The notes under the pieces: model-generated
What the model saw: the letters and a program-made list of their open reading frames with translations, nothing else
Database searches by the model: none
What the model was told of the DNA's origin: nothing
Made by a program: the position numbers and the translations under genes
Assembly (NCBI GenBank): GCA_036677145.1
Contig: JAKFFF010000087.1
Location: forward strand, 48,492-112,491
Length of the DNA: 64,000 bases
From: CADEED01 sp036677145
Lineage (GTDB): Bacteria; Pseudomonadota; Gammaproteobacteria; Steroidobacterales; Steroidobacteraceae
Direction: 5' to 3'
In this document: in pieces, positions 26,974-35,263 of the stretch
Position numbering within the stretch: the first letter of the stretch is position 1
How the letters are laid out: every line of letters starts with the position of its first letter

Positions 26974-27846
26974 ATGAAAAGAACACCAGTGCTGCTCTGC
27001 GCCGCAGCTTCTTTGCTCCTGAGCGCAACCGCATTTTCCCAGGCCAAGCCCCCCGAGTGGCAGCCTCTGCTCGACAACGAACTCTCGCAGTTCGATGTCT
27101 ACCTGAGTTACCGCGGCGATCAGATCATGAGCGTGTTGCGCGGCACGGCGCCGAAGGACCTGAAACCCGTCGGCCTGAATCCGCCCGGGCAAACCGTGTT
27201 CACGGTGATTCAGCAGGACGGCAAACCGGTGCTGCGCATCAGCGGCGAATACTACGGCTGCCTCGTGACGAAACAGCCGTTCGCTAACTACCGCTTCCGC
27301 GCCAGCTTCAAATGGGGCGACAAGAAGTGGGAGCCGCGCCTGACCGAGCTCAAGGATTCAGGAATCCTCTACCACAGCAGCGGGCCGTTCGGCGTCGACT
27401 ACTGGAAGTCATGGGCACTGTCGCAGGAATTCCAGGTCATCGAACACGGCCTCGGCGAATACTGGTCGCAGGCGACGTCGGGATTCGACATCCGGGCGAA
27501 TCCGAAGCGGGCGGATGAAGAAGCGCCGCGTTGGAACCCGAAAGCGCCGTGGATGGCATTCGGGTCGCCCAACAATCACGCGCTGGCGGGAACCGACGAA
27601 GACCGGCCCGGGCAATGGAATAACCTCGAGCTGGTGTGTTACCAGGACGATTGCGTGCACATCGTCAACGGCAAAGTCGTCATGGCCCTCGCCAACGCGC
27701 GTTACAAGGACGGCGACCGTAACGTCCCGATGACCGGCGGCACGCTGCAGATCCAGAGCGAGGCGGCCGAGGTGTTCTACAAGGACATCGAGATCCGACC
27801 GATCACCGCGCTGCCGGCGGAGTTCGCCGGCTACTTCATCGACTGA
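26974..27846 (+). CDS. exported DUF1080 (3-keto-disaccharide hydrolase-like) protein
   Basis: About 290 residues. Signal peptide LLCAAASLLLSATAFSQA (residues about 7-24), then a jelly-roll domain of the DUF1080 family: WQPLLDNELSQFDVYLS at the start, ANYRFRASFKWGDKKWEPR (FRASFKWG) in the centre, SGILYHSSG, and EFQVIEHGLGEYW. Some members are 3-keto-disaccharide hydrolases or concanavalin-like glycoside hydrolases acting outside the cytoplasm. The catalytic role is unproven here. The 3' end overlaps the convergent amidohydrolase gene by 16 bases. ATG 26974 was chosen because the signal peptide starts there. Confidence 0.82.
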   Translation: MKRTPVLLCAAASLLLSATAFSQAKPPEWQPLLDNELSQFDVYLSYRGDQIMSVLRGTAPKDLKPVGLNPPGQTVFTVIQQDGKPVLRISGEYYGCLVTKQPFANYRFRASFKWGDKKWEPRLTELKDSGILYHSSGPFGVDYWKSWALSQEFQVIEHGLGEYWSQATSGFDIRANPKRADEEAPRWNPKAPWMAFGSPNNHALAGTDEDRPGQWNNLELVCYQDDCVHIVNGKVVMALANARYKDGDRNVPMTGGTLQIQSEAAEVFYKDIEIRPITALPAEFAGYFID

Positions 27847-29210
27847 AATTCCTGCGGTAGTTTGAAGATGACGCCGCCCTTGATGACGACGTCGACCTGC
27901 TGAAGAACGCCGATATCCGTCAAGGGATCGCCGCGCACGGCGATGATGTCCGCCAGTTTGCCGGGTTCGAGCGAGCCGACCTGGTCGCTCCACCCCAGGT
28001 ATTTCGCGGCGACCGAGGTCGCGGACTGGATTGCCTGCATCGGCTTCATGCCGCGCTCCACCATGATCGGGAACTGCCGCGCGTTGAGGCCATGCGGGTA
28101 CACCGCCGCATCGGTTGCGAACACGATCGGCGCGCCGGCGCGCACCGCCTTGGTGAAGGCCTGGCGCTGGATCTCGGTGGTTTCCACGTTCTTGCGCAGG
28201 AAATCCGCGGGCCAGTTCATGCGCCGCCCCTCGGTGTCGATATACGTGCCGTTGTACACATCCATCGCGAGCGCCACGCCGAGCTCGCGCGCCAGCGCGA
28301 TGCCTTCATCGTCCAGATAGGAAGCGTGCTCGACGGTGTCGACGCCCGCGCGCATGGCCATCTTGATCGACTCTGCGCCGTGCGCATGCGCGGCGACTTT
28401 CTTGTGAGCCGCGTGCGCCACGTCGACCACGGCGGTGATTTCCTCTTCATTCATCTCCGGCTCGCCCGGCGCGCTGTCGAAGGCGAGCACCGCGCCCGAG
28501 GCGATCACCTTCAGAAAGTCGGAACCGTTGTTCAGCAGGTCGCGCGACTTCGCGCGGAATTCACCCGGTCCGCGCGCGACGCCGGCATGGAAACGTCCGC
28601 TGCCTTCGGGCTCCTGGTAGCCCGGGACGTACAAATCACCGCCGCCGTGCGGAATGGTCAGGTACGGACCGCTCACCTGCATGCGGGGCCCGGCGGCACG
28701 GCCGCTGTCGATGACATCGCGCAACGCGGTATCCGCGCCGATGACGTAGGTGCCGACATTGCGCACGGTCGTGAATCCGGCCAGCAGCGTCGCCGACGCG
28801 TTCGCCAGCCCCTTGCGTTGGGTCTCTTCCGCGGTGCGCGTGAAGTACACGCGCAGGTCCGCCGTGTCTTCCGGCGCGTCCGTCAGATGCGTGTGCATGT
28901 CGATGAGCCCGGGCAGGCAGGTCAGCGCCGACAGATCGAGCACCGGAAGATGCGCGGCGGCGGCATCGCGAACCGATGCCCGATCGACGATCTCCGTCAC
29001 CCGGCCGTCGCGCACGATGACGAGCACGTCGCGCAGGTCGTGCAGCAGGATGCCGTCGATCAACCGGCCGCAACGGATCGCGAGCGAACCGCTATCGGGC
29101 GTGTAGGGCACCTGGCGCACGCGAAAATCCTGGCGCAGCGCCGGCGACTGCACCGCGCAGCTCGCGAGCCCGACACCGGCGAGCAGGGCGGTGAGCAGGC
29201 GGGTGCTCAT
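27831..29210 (-). CDS. lipoprotein amidohydrolase (imidazolonepropionase-like, metal-dependent)
   Basis: A 459-residue amidohydrolase-superfamily enzyme. The N-terminus is a lipoprotein signal with LASC at Cys18, so it probably acts in the periplasm, anchored to a membrane. The metal site begins with LIDMHTHL (His106, His108). Later AHAHGAESIKMAMRAGVDTVEHASYLDD (AHAHG, then VEHASYLDD) supplies more histidines, and FATDAAVYPHG supplies the Asp. The C-terminal LEPGKLADIIAVRGDPL is the typical composite domain. Related proteins are Xaa-Pro/Xaa-Arg dipeptidases and prolidase-like enzymes; the substrate is not predictable. Its start overlaps the pirin stop (ATGA). Confidence 0.9.
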   Translation of the reverse strand: MSTRLLTALLAGVGLASCAVQSPALRQDFRVRQVPYTPDSGSLAIRCGRLIDGILLHDLRDVLVIVRDGRVTEIVDRASVRDAAAAHLPVLDLSALTCLPGLIDMHTHLTDAPEDTADLRVYFTRTAEETQRKGLANASATLLAGFTTVRNVGTYVIGADTALRDVIDSGRAAGPRMQVSGPYLTIPHGGGDLYVPGYQEPEGSGRFHAGVARGPGEFRAKSRDLLNNGSDFLKVIASGAVLAFDSAPGEPEMNEEEITAVVDVAHAAHKKVAAHAHGAESIKMAMRAGVDTVEHASYLDDEGIALARELGVALAMDVYNGTYIDTEGRRMNWPADFLRKNVETTEIQRQAFTKAVRAGAPIVFATDAAVYPHGLNARQFPIMVERGMKPMQAIQSATSVAAKYLGWSDQVGSLEPGKLADIIAVRGDPLTDIGVLQQVDVVIKGGVIFKLPQEFQSMK

Positions 29211-30061
29211 GAGAGCGGGATGAATTCCTGGTTGTCGAAGTCGGGTAGTTTCATGCGTCGCGCGCGCCAGTCGGCTTTAGCCTGGTCGATGCGCGCCTGC
29301 GACGACGAAACGAAATTCCATTCGATGAATCGTTCGCCGACGGGTTCGCCGCCGAGGCCCATCACGATCGAGGGTTGTGTCGCCGTGAGCGTCGAGTCCT
29401 CTCCGGGCGCGAACACCAGCATCTTGCCGGCGGCGAATCGCTGGCCGCGCACTTCGATCTCGCCGGCCGCGACGTACAACGCGCGCTCGGAGTATTCGCC
29501 GGGCAGCGCCGTGCGCGCGCCGATGTCGAGGTGCCAGTGCGCGTAGAACAGCGGGGAGTGTGTCTTCACACCCGAACGCAGGCCGAAGGCGTCGCCGGCC
29601 AGCAGGCGCAGGCGTGCGCCATCCTGCTCCTGCGCCGGCAGGTCGGCGCCTGCGTAGTGGAAAAACGCCGGCTCCGTTTCCTCGTGCTCCGTGGGCAACG
29701 CTACCCAGGCCTGGATGCCGTGCATCGGGCCGCCTTCGGCGCGCGCCTTCTCGAAGCGCTCGGAATGCGTGATGCCGCGGCCGGCGACCATCCAGTTCAC
29801 CTCGCCGGGCTGGATCGCCTGCTGCACACCCACGCTGTCGCGATGCATGATCTCGCCGGCGAATAGATAGGTGACGGTCGACAGCCCGATGTGCGGGTGC
29901 GGCCGCACGTCGACGGTTTTCGGAATGCCGGCCTGGAAATGAACCGGGCCGATGTGGTCGAAGAAAATGAACGGCCCGACCATGTGGCGCCGCGTGTACG
30001 GCAGTACACGTCCTACTTCGAATCCGCCGAGATCGCGGCGACGTTGGTCGATGACATCCAT
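29207..30061 (-). CDS. pirin-family cupin protein
   Basis: A 284-residue bicupin of the pirin family. RRRDLGGFEVGRVLPY and GPFIFFDHIGP open the N-terminal cupin. Metal ligands equivalent to human pirin His56/His58/His101/Glu103 are His55, His57, His99 and Glu101 (RPHPHIGL, GITHSER). Bacterial pirins include quercetin dioxygenases (YhhW) and regulators of pyruvate metabolism; the role here is open. The ATG lies inside a perfect 13-bp inverted repeat (30041-30071). It forms a probable operon with the amidohydrolase (overlapping) and possibly the upstream cytochrome gene, though a hairpin lies between. Confidence 0.9.
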   Translation of the reverse strand: MDVIDQRRRDLGGFEVGRVLPYTRRHMVGPFIFFDHIGPVHFQAGIPKTVDVRPHPHIGLSTVTYLFAGEIMHRDSVGVQQAIQPGEVNWMVAGRGITHSERFEKARAEGGPMHGIQAWVALPTEHEETEPAFFHYAGADLPAQEQDGARLRLLAGDAFGLRSGVKTHSPLFYAHWHLDIGARTALPGEYSERALYVAAGEIEVRGQRFAAGKMLVFAPGEDSTLTATQPSIVMGLGGEPVGERFIEWNFVSSSQARIDQAKADWRARRMKLPDFDNQEFIPLS

Positions 30062-30071
30062 CGACCAACGT
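30041..30071 (-). promoter_or_regulatory. 13-bp inverted repeat spanning the pirin start codon
   Basis: Arms 30041-30053 and 30059-30071 are exact reverse complements with a 5-base spacer. In the leftward mRNA the initiation codon (30061-30059) is the last part of the 5' arm, so the stem would bury it. Either an RNA structure controlling translation or a DNA dyad for a regulator. Confidence 0.55.
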
Positions 30072-30098
30072 TTACCCTAACAGCCGGGCGGCTCGCAA

Positions 30099-30122
30099 GC
30101 CGGGGTTCCTCCAAGCCCCGGC
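30099..30122 (-). terminator. hairpin after the di-haem cytochrome gene
   Basis: GCCGGGG (30099-30105) pairs with CCCCGGC (30116-30122) across a 10-base loop, 5 bases past the cytochrome stop codon. It is stable but has no T-run on the minus strand, so it is a weak intrinsic terminator or an mRNA-stability element. Confidence 0.4.
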
Positions 30123-30127
30123 CAGGG

Positions 30128-31420
30128 TCACAGCGACTTCAGGAACTGCGTGAGGTCGTTTTTCTCGTTGCTGGTCAGCCCGAGTGAAAAGTGCGCGTCG
30201 TAATGATCGATGACGGCGCCCAGGGTCGCGAAGCGGCCGTCGTGGTAATAACCGCCTTTTCCGTGCGTCCACAAACCTTTGAGCGGCGCCGTGCGGTACC
30301 GCTCATCGGGCGAGCGGCTGGCCTGGAACTCGTCGATGCCGATTTCCGCGCCGGTGTGCATGTTCCAGCCCGGCTCGGTGTACAGCGGCGGCACATGACA
30401 ACGGCCGCAGTCCGCCTTGCCGTTGAACAGTTCCTCGCCACGTCTCGCGGCCGCGCTGTCGAAGCTGCCACGCGGCGCCGGTGGCGCGGGCAGCGCCAGC
30501 TGATAGATCTGCAAGGCCGCCAGCTGTGGCGTGACCAGATCCTCTTCGCTGCGCACATTGCCGAATCCCGCCGCGGCCGCAACCGGAAACTTCGTCGCGT
30601 CATCGAGCCGTGGATCGAAGAACGTGCCCTGTCCGTGCATCTCGAGAATCGCGACCAGGGCATTCCAGTGAGATACGCCGCCCCAACCGGTCGAGGTATG
30701 CAGGTTCACGCCCGCGAGGCCGAATGCCGGCGGGATCAACACTGAAGCCGACTTGCCGTCGGGCCGGAACGCCTTGCCGTCGAGCGACAGAATCGCATCG
30801 AAGCGGCCCGGTCCCCAGGAGTTCAGCACGGTCCGCACCGTCGGGACGTCGACGCCCAGCAAATTGGCGATGGGTTCGAGCCGCGGCGCCAGCGCGATGA
30901 TCGCGCCGACATTGAGGTCGCGGTTCGCCCAGCCGTCGAGCCGCTTGCCGATTCCCTTGGTAAATGAATCGTCGACAGTCGAGTGACAGAACGCGCATTG
31001 AATACCCATCGAAGTGATGCGCCCCTGCTTGTCGAAGATGCCGGTGACGCCCACGACCGCATCGAGCTTCAACAATTCGAGTGTCGTCGCCGGACTGTTC
31101 AGATCGACCTGGCCGCGTCCGATCGCTCTTTGCAGCGGGCGGGGCAACGCGTCGACGTCCACCTTGAGACCCACCGAAAGCGCGGCGGCGGGTGACACTC
31201 CGGGTCCAACGCCGCCGTTCTCGGCGCCCGCTATCGCGAGGTGTAACCCCAGTGCGTCGCCCCAGAATGCTTCGTCACCGAATGTTGCGAAGCGAAAAGT
31301 GTCGCGACCCTCGCGCACCTGCTTGAGCACGTGTGTTTCGACGGAAGAGTTCCCGGGCCCGGTTGCGCCCGCGGTTGCCGCGAGCAGGGCGGAGAGAGCC
31401 GCCAACATCCATTGCTTCAT
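30128..31420 (-). CDS. exported di-haem cytochrome c (peroxidase-like C-terminus)
   Basis: About 430 residues. Signal peptide LAALSALLAATAGA. Two c-type haem motifs: CAFCH (Cys142, Cys145, His146) and CGRCH (Cys338, Cys341, His342). The C-terminal part, with RTAPLKGLW, then GGYYHDGRFATL and VIDHYDAHF, resembles the cytochrome c peroxidase/MauG group, but the spacing (196 residues between haems) and the N-terminal half differ from classical CcpA. It is a periplasmic redox protein of uncertain substrate. ATG 31420 is chosen because GGGGGA lies about 5 bases upstream and the signal peptide starts there. Confidence 0.82.
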   Translation of the reverse strand: MKQWMLAALSALLAATAGATGPGNSSVETHVLKQVREGRDTFRFATFGDEAFWGDALGLHLAIAGAENGGVGPGVSPAAALSVGLKVDVDALPRPLQRAIGRGQVDLNSPATTLELLKLDAVVGVTGIFDKQGRITSMGIQCAFCHSTVDDSFTKGIGKRLDGWANRDLNVGAIIALAPRLEPIANLLGVDVPTVRTVLNSWGPGRFDAILSLDGKAFRPDGKSASVLIPPAFGLAGVNLHTSTGWGGVSHWNALVAILEMHGQGTFFDPRLDDATKFPVAAAAGFGNVRSEEDLVTPQLAALQIYQLALPAPPAPRGSFDSAAARRGEELFNGKADCGRCHVPPLYTEPGWNMHTGAEIGIDEFQASRSPDERYRTAPLKGLWTHGKGGYYHDGRFATLGAVIDHYDAHFSLGLTSNEKNDLTQFLKSL

Positions 31421-31537
31421 AAAATCCCCCACGACCATAAGGGTCGGTACGTTCGCTTCCACATGAATGCTCGGGGCGCGGGAATCGTTCCGCCGTCATT
31501 TGACGCGGCTCGAGGGAGAGGTGTAATTTACCAAAAG

Positions 31538-31547
31538 GTTAATTAAC
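31538..31547. promoter_or_regulatory. palindrome GTTAATTAAC upstream of the ArsR gene
   Basis: A perfect 10-bp palindrome in an AT-rich patch (31524-31549), 13 bases before the ATG. It is a candidate autoregulatory operator of the ArsR-family repressor, overlapping the expected promoter. Confidence 0.35.
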
Positions 31548-31560
31548 GATCTGGTTTCAC

Positions 31561-31926
31561 ATGCCGGGCGATACACTCAGCACCACCTTCGCCGCATTGG
31601 CGGATCCGACACGCCGCGCCATCCTCGCGCGGCTGATTTCCGGGGAAAAATCGGTCACCGAGCTCGCCGAGCCATTCGAGATGAGCCTGCCGGCGGTCAC
31701 CAAGCACCTCAAAGTCCTGCAACGCGCGGGACTCATCTCACAGAGCCGCGAGGCGCAGTGGCGTCCCTGCCGGCTCGAAGCCGCACCCATGCGCGAGGCC
31801 GCGCAGTGGATGGAGCCGTACCGGCGCCATTGGGAACAGCGCCTCGACCGGCTCGATGATTACCTTCGCAAACTCGTCAACCCGATGGCTCAGAAAGGAA
31901 AACGCCGTGTCCGCACCAGACGCTGA
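31561..31926 (+). CDS. ArsR-family winged-helix regulator
   Basis: A 121-residue repressor-type protein. LADPTRRAILARLISG and SVTELAEPFEMSLPAVTKHLKVLQRAGLI (TELAEPF, then SLPAVTKHLKVL) form the ArsR helix-turn-helix. There is no cysteine metal site. The C-terminal helix MEPYRRHWEQRLDRLDDYL is typical of the sub-family found with SRPBCC/AHSA1 genes (SdpR/YjbE-like group). It overlaps the next gene by 20 bases. It probably represses its own operon via the palindrome just upstream; the inducer is unknown. Confidence 0.92.
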   Translation: MPGDTLSTTFAALADPTRRAILARLISGEKSVTELAEPFEMSLPAVTKHLKVLQRAGLISQSREAQWRPCRLEAAPMREAAQWMEPYRRHWEQRLDRLDDYLRKLVNPMAQKGKRRVRTRR

Positions 31927-32368
31927 TCTGTCCGAGCGCGAAATCATCCTGGAACGGGTGTTCGACGCACCGCGCGAACTCGTGTGGCGCGCGTACACCC
32001 AGGTGGAGCATCTCGTGCACTGGTGGGGGCCGGATGGATTCACGACGGTCTACCACGAACACGACCTGCGGCCCGGTGGCATCGCGAAGTTCACGATGCG
32101 AGGCCCCGATGGGAAGGAGTGGCCTAACACAATGTGGTTTCACGAGGTCGTGAAGCCCGCGCGCCTGGTGTTCGATCACGGGGACTTCGAGAAGCCGTGG
32201 TTCAGGGTTACGGTGACCTTCGAAGAACAGGGTACGGGCACGCGATTCCTCGCGCGCATGGTGTTCCCGACGGCGGAGGGCTGCGCCGCGTCGAAGGCGT
32301 TTGGCGCCGTCGAACTCGGCAAGCAGACTTACGAGAAACTGGCGAACTACTTGCGGGAGATGTCATGA
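31907..32368 (+). CDS. SRPBCC/AHSA1-domain protein 1
   Basis: About 153 residues, the Aha1-C/START-like fold: IILERVFDAPRELVWRAYTQVEHLVHWWGPDGF (RVFDAPRELVWRAYT, then HWWGPDGF) with DLRPGGIAKFTMRGPDG and VTFEEQGTGTRF. Such proteins have a deep hydrophobic pocket and are often paired with ArsR regulators; the ligand is unknown. The GTG at 31907, 6 bases after AAGGAA, is the best start. Its stop overlaps the ATG of the second SRPBCC gene. Confidence 0.88.
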   Translation: MSAPDADLSEREIILERVFDAPRELVWRAYTQVEHLVHWWGPDGFTTVYHEHDLRPGGIAKFTMRGPDGKEWPNTMWFHEVVKPARLVFDHGDFEKPWFRVTVTFEEQGTGTRFLARMVFPTAEGCAASKAFGAVELGKQTYEKLANYLREMS

Positions 32369-32850
32369 GCTCGAGCGCACGATCGGTCAAACACGGCACG
32401 TTCGTCATCGAGCGGAAATTCGACTGCGACCCCGCATTCGTGTTTCGCGCCTGGACACAGCCCGACGCCAAGGCGCGCTGGTTCAACGGGCCGCACGACA
32501 AGTGGACCGAACAGGTGCGCGAGATGGACGTCCGTCCGGGCGGCCGCGAACGCGTGATCGGCAAGTTCGTGGATGGCTCCGAGTCGCGTTTCGAAGCCAT
32601 GTACTTCGATGTCGTGGAAGACCGGCGCATCGTCTACGCCTACGACATGTTTTTCCAGGGCAGGAAGATATCCGTGTCGCTCGCGACCATCGAATTCGTG
32701 AAATCCGGCAACGGCACCAAACTCATCGTCACCGAAAACGGCGCCTTCTTCGACGGCTACGATGATGCCGGCAGCCGGGAGCGCGGCACCCTCGGGCTCA
32801 TCGACAACCTGGCCCGGGCCCTGAACGGCGAGGACGTGCGTCAGGGATAA
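32365..32850 (+). CDS. SRPBCC/AHSA1-domain protein 2
   Basis: About 161 residues of the same family as the preceding protein but clearly divergent: FVIERKFDCDPAFVFRAWTQPDAKARWF (FRAWTQPDAKARWF), MDVRPGGRERV, and FEAMYFDVVEDRRIVYAYDM. It is the third gene of the ArsR operon, joined by an ATGA overlap. The two paralogues may form a heterodimer or bind different ligands; this is inference. The last 10 bases overlap the convergent cytochrome gene. Confidence 0.88.
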   Translation: MSSSARSVKHGTFVIERKFDCDPAFVFRAWTQPDAKARWFNGPHDKWTEQVREMDVRPGGRERVIGKFVDGSESRFEAMYFDVVEDRRIVYAYDMFFQGRKISVSLATIEFVKSGNGTKLIVTENGAFFDGYDDAGSRERGTLGLIDNLARALNGEDVRQG

Positions 32851-33866
32851 AGCGAGGAGACGTACGCGACCACGTCGATCATGTCGTTGAGCTCGAGCTT
32901 CTCCACAGCCGGCGTCATCTGCGCGGCCTGTGAGTTCGTACGGGTGCCGGACTTGAACGCGAGCATCTGCCGCAGCAGGTAGCTAGGCTGACGCCCGGCG
33001 ATGGCGGGCACGTCGTTCATGCCCTTCAGGTTCGCGCCGTGGCAGCTCGAGCAGACCACCGTCTTCTTGCCTTCGTTCTGCACGACGATTTTCTTGCCGC
33101 GGTTGATCGCGCCGGGCGGCACGTAGGCCATGTATTCGAGCCGATCGTCGCGCCGTTCGTGGCGTTCGATGTCGGTCGCCACTTCCAGCATGCGGTCGCC
33201 GAGATCTTCGGTGCCGCCCCATTCCTGGTAGATCCAGAAGGCGGGTTCCGCGCGCGGCATGCGCATGCCTTCGATCACGTAGACGCGGCGCTTGAGCTTC
33301 TGCTGCGAAAAATACTTCGCGCTGGCGTCGATCTCCGCGTCGGTGAGGAATTTGGCGAGCTTGTGCATGTCGCGGCTCGGCGCGTATTCCTCGGGTCCAT
33401 AAGGCTTGCGAGCACCACTGCGGAAGTCGAGGAGTTGCTGGCGGAGATAGCCTTCCGGCAGTCCCGCGAGCGCGGAGTTCTCCGGGCGGCCCTGGCCGCC
33501 CGGCGTGTGGCAGTAGCCGCAGGCCCAGACGTTCGGCTTGCGACCGTGGGCCACGATGTCGGGCATGGGCGTATGACTTGCCGGCCGCCAATCGGGTGGA
33601 TTGAATTTGTCGTTGATGCGCGCGCGCGTGAATTTTTCAGTGCTGTCGGGAACCGTCAGCAATTCGACGTCGTCGAGTTTGACCGGCGGTTTCGCCGCGG
33701 CGCGTTTCGCTTCGGGATCGATGGGGAACAGCCATTCGGGTGGCGGAGTCACCGCCTGCGCGGACTGTCCAGGTGGCTGTTTTGCCGTGCCTTGAGCGAA
33801 CGCGATTCCGCCCGTGATCGTTACGACCCAGATCGAACTCAGGATGGCGAACCAGACTTTTCGCAA
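32841..33866 (-). CDS. exported c-type cytochrome with two haem motifs
   Basis: About 341 residues. Signal peptide VWFAILSSIWVVTITGGIAFA. Two CXXCH motifs, CGYCH (Cys116, Cys119, His120) and CSSCH (Cys272, Cys275, His276), in two class-I cytochrome domains of the c4/SoxA-like cytochrome c553 type (ending in DMIDVVAYVSSLYP). It is a periplasmic electron carrier of unknown partner. The start TTG 33866, after GGAG and a 6-base spacer, places the signal peptide at the N-terminus. The ATG at 33938 would add 24 non-signal residues and would overlap the divergent glycosylase start. Confidence 0.85.
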   Translation of the reverse strand: MRKVWFAILSSIWVVTITGGIAFAQGTAKQPPGQSAQAVTPPPEWLFPIDPEAKRAAAKPPVKLDDVELLTVPDSTEKFTRARINDKFNPPDWRPASHTPMPDIVAHGRKPNVWACGYCHTPGGQGRPENSALAGLPEGYLRQQLLDFRSGARKPYGPEEYAPSRDMHKLAKFLTDAEIDASAKYFSQQKLKRRVYVIEGMRMPRAEPAFWIYQEWGGTEDLGDRMLEVATDIERHERRDDRLEYMAYVPPGAINRGKKIVVQNEGKKTVVCSSCHGANLKGMNDVPAIAGRQPSYLLRQMLAFKSGTRTNSQAAQMTPAVEKLELNDMIDVVAYVSSLYP

Positions 33867-33936
33867 TTCGGTCTCCGGCACCGGGCCATCGGGCAATCGT
33901 TCGCGAGGATATTGCCATGCCGCATACTCCCGATCC

Positions 33937-34509
33937 ATGTCACGCATCACCCGCCGCGCCCTGCCGGTTCGAACGGTCGCCCTCGCGCGATTCCTGCTCG
34001 GCAAGGTGCTGGTGCACCAGACGCGTCGTGGCCGCATCGCGGGACGCATCGTCGAGACCGAAGCCTATCCACCGGGAGACCCGACCGGTTACGCGCGCCC
34101 GGGTCTAACAAACAACAATGCGCCGTTGTTCGCGGCCCGCGGGTTTGGCTACGTGCGCATGGTCTATGGCGCCTGCCTCACGTTGAACCTGGCGGCGGAA
34201 GAAGAGGGCGTCGGCGCGGCGGTGCTGCTGCGCGCGCTCGAGCCCACCGAGGGCATCGATCTCATGATCCGCAACCGGCCCGGGTCGCGGCTGCGTGATC
34301 TCGCGCGCGGGCCCGGGCGGTTGTGCGCAGCGCTCGGCATCGGGCGGGAACTCTCGGGCGCCGATCTCACACAGAGCCGTAGCCTGTGGCTCGAGACCGG
34401 CTCGCGTGCCGAAATCCAGGTGGCAACCCGAATCGGACTGTCGCGCGACCAGCACCGGCGTCTCAGATTCATCGAGCGCGGCAGCCCTTTCGTGAGTGTT
34501 CGGCCATAA
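33937..34509 (+). CDS. divergent 3-methyladenine (AAG/MPG-type) DNA glycosylase
   Basis: About 190 residues, base-excision repair of alkylated purines. ARFLLGKVLVHQTRRGRIAGRIVETEAYPPGD (LARFLLGKVLV, then RIVETEAY) contains the expected catalytic Glu40 and Tyr44. YVRMVYGACLTLNLA matches the YVY-YG-N region, and AVLLRALEPTEG and GPGRLCAALGI are family blocks. However, the usual A-H-x-x-G-x-T-x-R-N stretch after the EAY motif is replaced by GYARPGLTNNN, so substrate preference may differ. Divergent from the cytochrome gene. The stop overlaps the next ATG by one base. Confidence 0.82.
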   Translation: MSRITRRALPVRTVALARFLLGKVLVHQTRRGRIAGRIVETEAYPPGDPTGYARPGLTNNNAPLFAARGFGYVRMVYGACLTLNLAAEEEGVGAAVLLRALEPTEGIDLMIRNRPGSRLRDLARGPGRLCAALGIGRELSGADLTQSRSLWLETGSRAEIQVATRIGLSRDQHRRLRFIERGSPFVSVRP

Positions 34510-35252
34510 TGCACGCCATGTTTCGACGACTCATCCTCGTTCTCGCCCTGACAATCCCATTCGCGCACGCCGCGGAACCGGCGAAGCAGCCGCCGAAGCT
34601 CACGGAAGATAGTTTCCGCAAAAGCATGGGACTGGCGCCGACGCTGCCCATGGCCTATCGCAACATGGCATGCGAGCCCATCTCGTTCGAAACTTTCGCG
34701 CAGCAGATGAAACTCGAAGGTGCGCACGCCGACGTCGATCGCGCACCGGATGGTTCGTCGATCATGCTGACCGTGCGCCGGCGCGGCGGCGCGGCCTGTC
34801 CGGCGCCGTATCCGCCGATCACCGAGTTGCCGCCTTTCGACCTGCGCGACCTCAACGGCAAGCGCATCACTTCCGCCAGCCTGAAGGGCAAACCCACACT
34901 GGTGAATTTCTACTTCGCGACGTGCAAGCCCTGCATTCTCGAAGTCGGACCGCTGAACGAGTTCGCGGCGGCGCGCCCGCACATGAATTTTCTCGCGGTG
35001 ACCTTCGACGACGCGGAGGAAGCCCGTGCGTTCGTCGACCGGTACAAATTCAAGTGGCGGGTCGTGCCCAACGCGCGCGATTTCATCGACCGCGTGCGCG
35101 TGAAGAATTACCCGATGATGGCGCTGTTCGATGCGGACGGCCGCCTGCTCGGCATGAAGCGCGGCGGCGCGCGGGATGCGCTCGAAGCGGCCAGCGTCGG
35201 CCCGCAACTCGCGCGCTGGATGGACGGGTTGCTGCGCAACGCCGGGAAATAG
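34509..35252 (+). CDS. TlpA-like thioredoxin-fold exported protein
   Basis: About 247 residues. Signal peptide LILVLALTIPFAHAA, then about 80 unassigned residues, then a thioredoxin/AhpC-TSA-like domain: LPPFDLRDLNGKRITSASLKGKPTLVNFYFATCKPC (FDLRDLNGK, then FYFATCKPCILEV) with redox pair Cys139/Cys142. It is probably a periplasmic thiol-disulfide reductase, for example for cytochrome c maturation; two cytochrome c genes lie just upstream, on the opposite strand. The ATG at 34509 overlaps the glycosylase stop; ATG 34518 is an alternative three codons later. Confidence 0.85.
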   Translation: MHAMFRRLILVLALTIPFAHAAEPAKQPPKLTEDSFRKSMGLAPTLPMAYRNMACEPISFETFAQQMKLEGAHADVDRAPDGSSIMLTVRRRGGAACPAPYPPITELPPFDLRDLNGKRITSASLKGKPTLVNFYFATCKPCILEVGPLNEFAAARPHMNFLAVTFDDAEEARAFVDRYKFKWRVVPNARDFIDRVRVKNYPMMALFDADGRLLGMKRGGARDALEAASVGPQLARWMDGLLRNAGK

Positions 35253-35263
35253 GCGCTTTCCAT

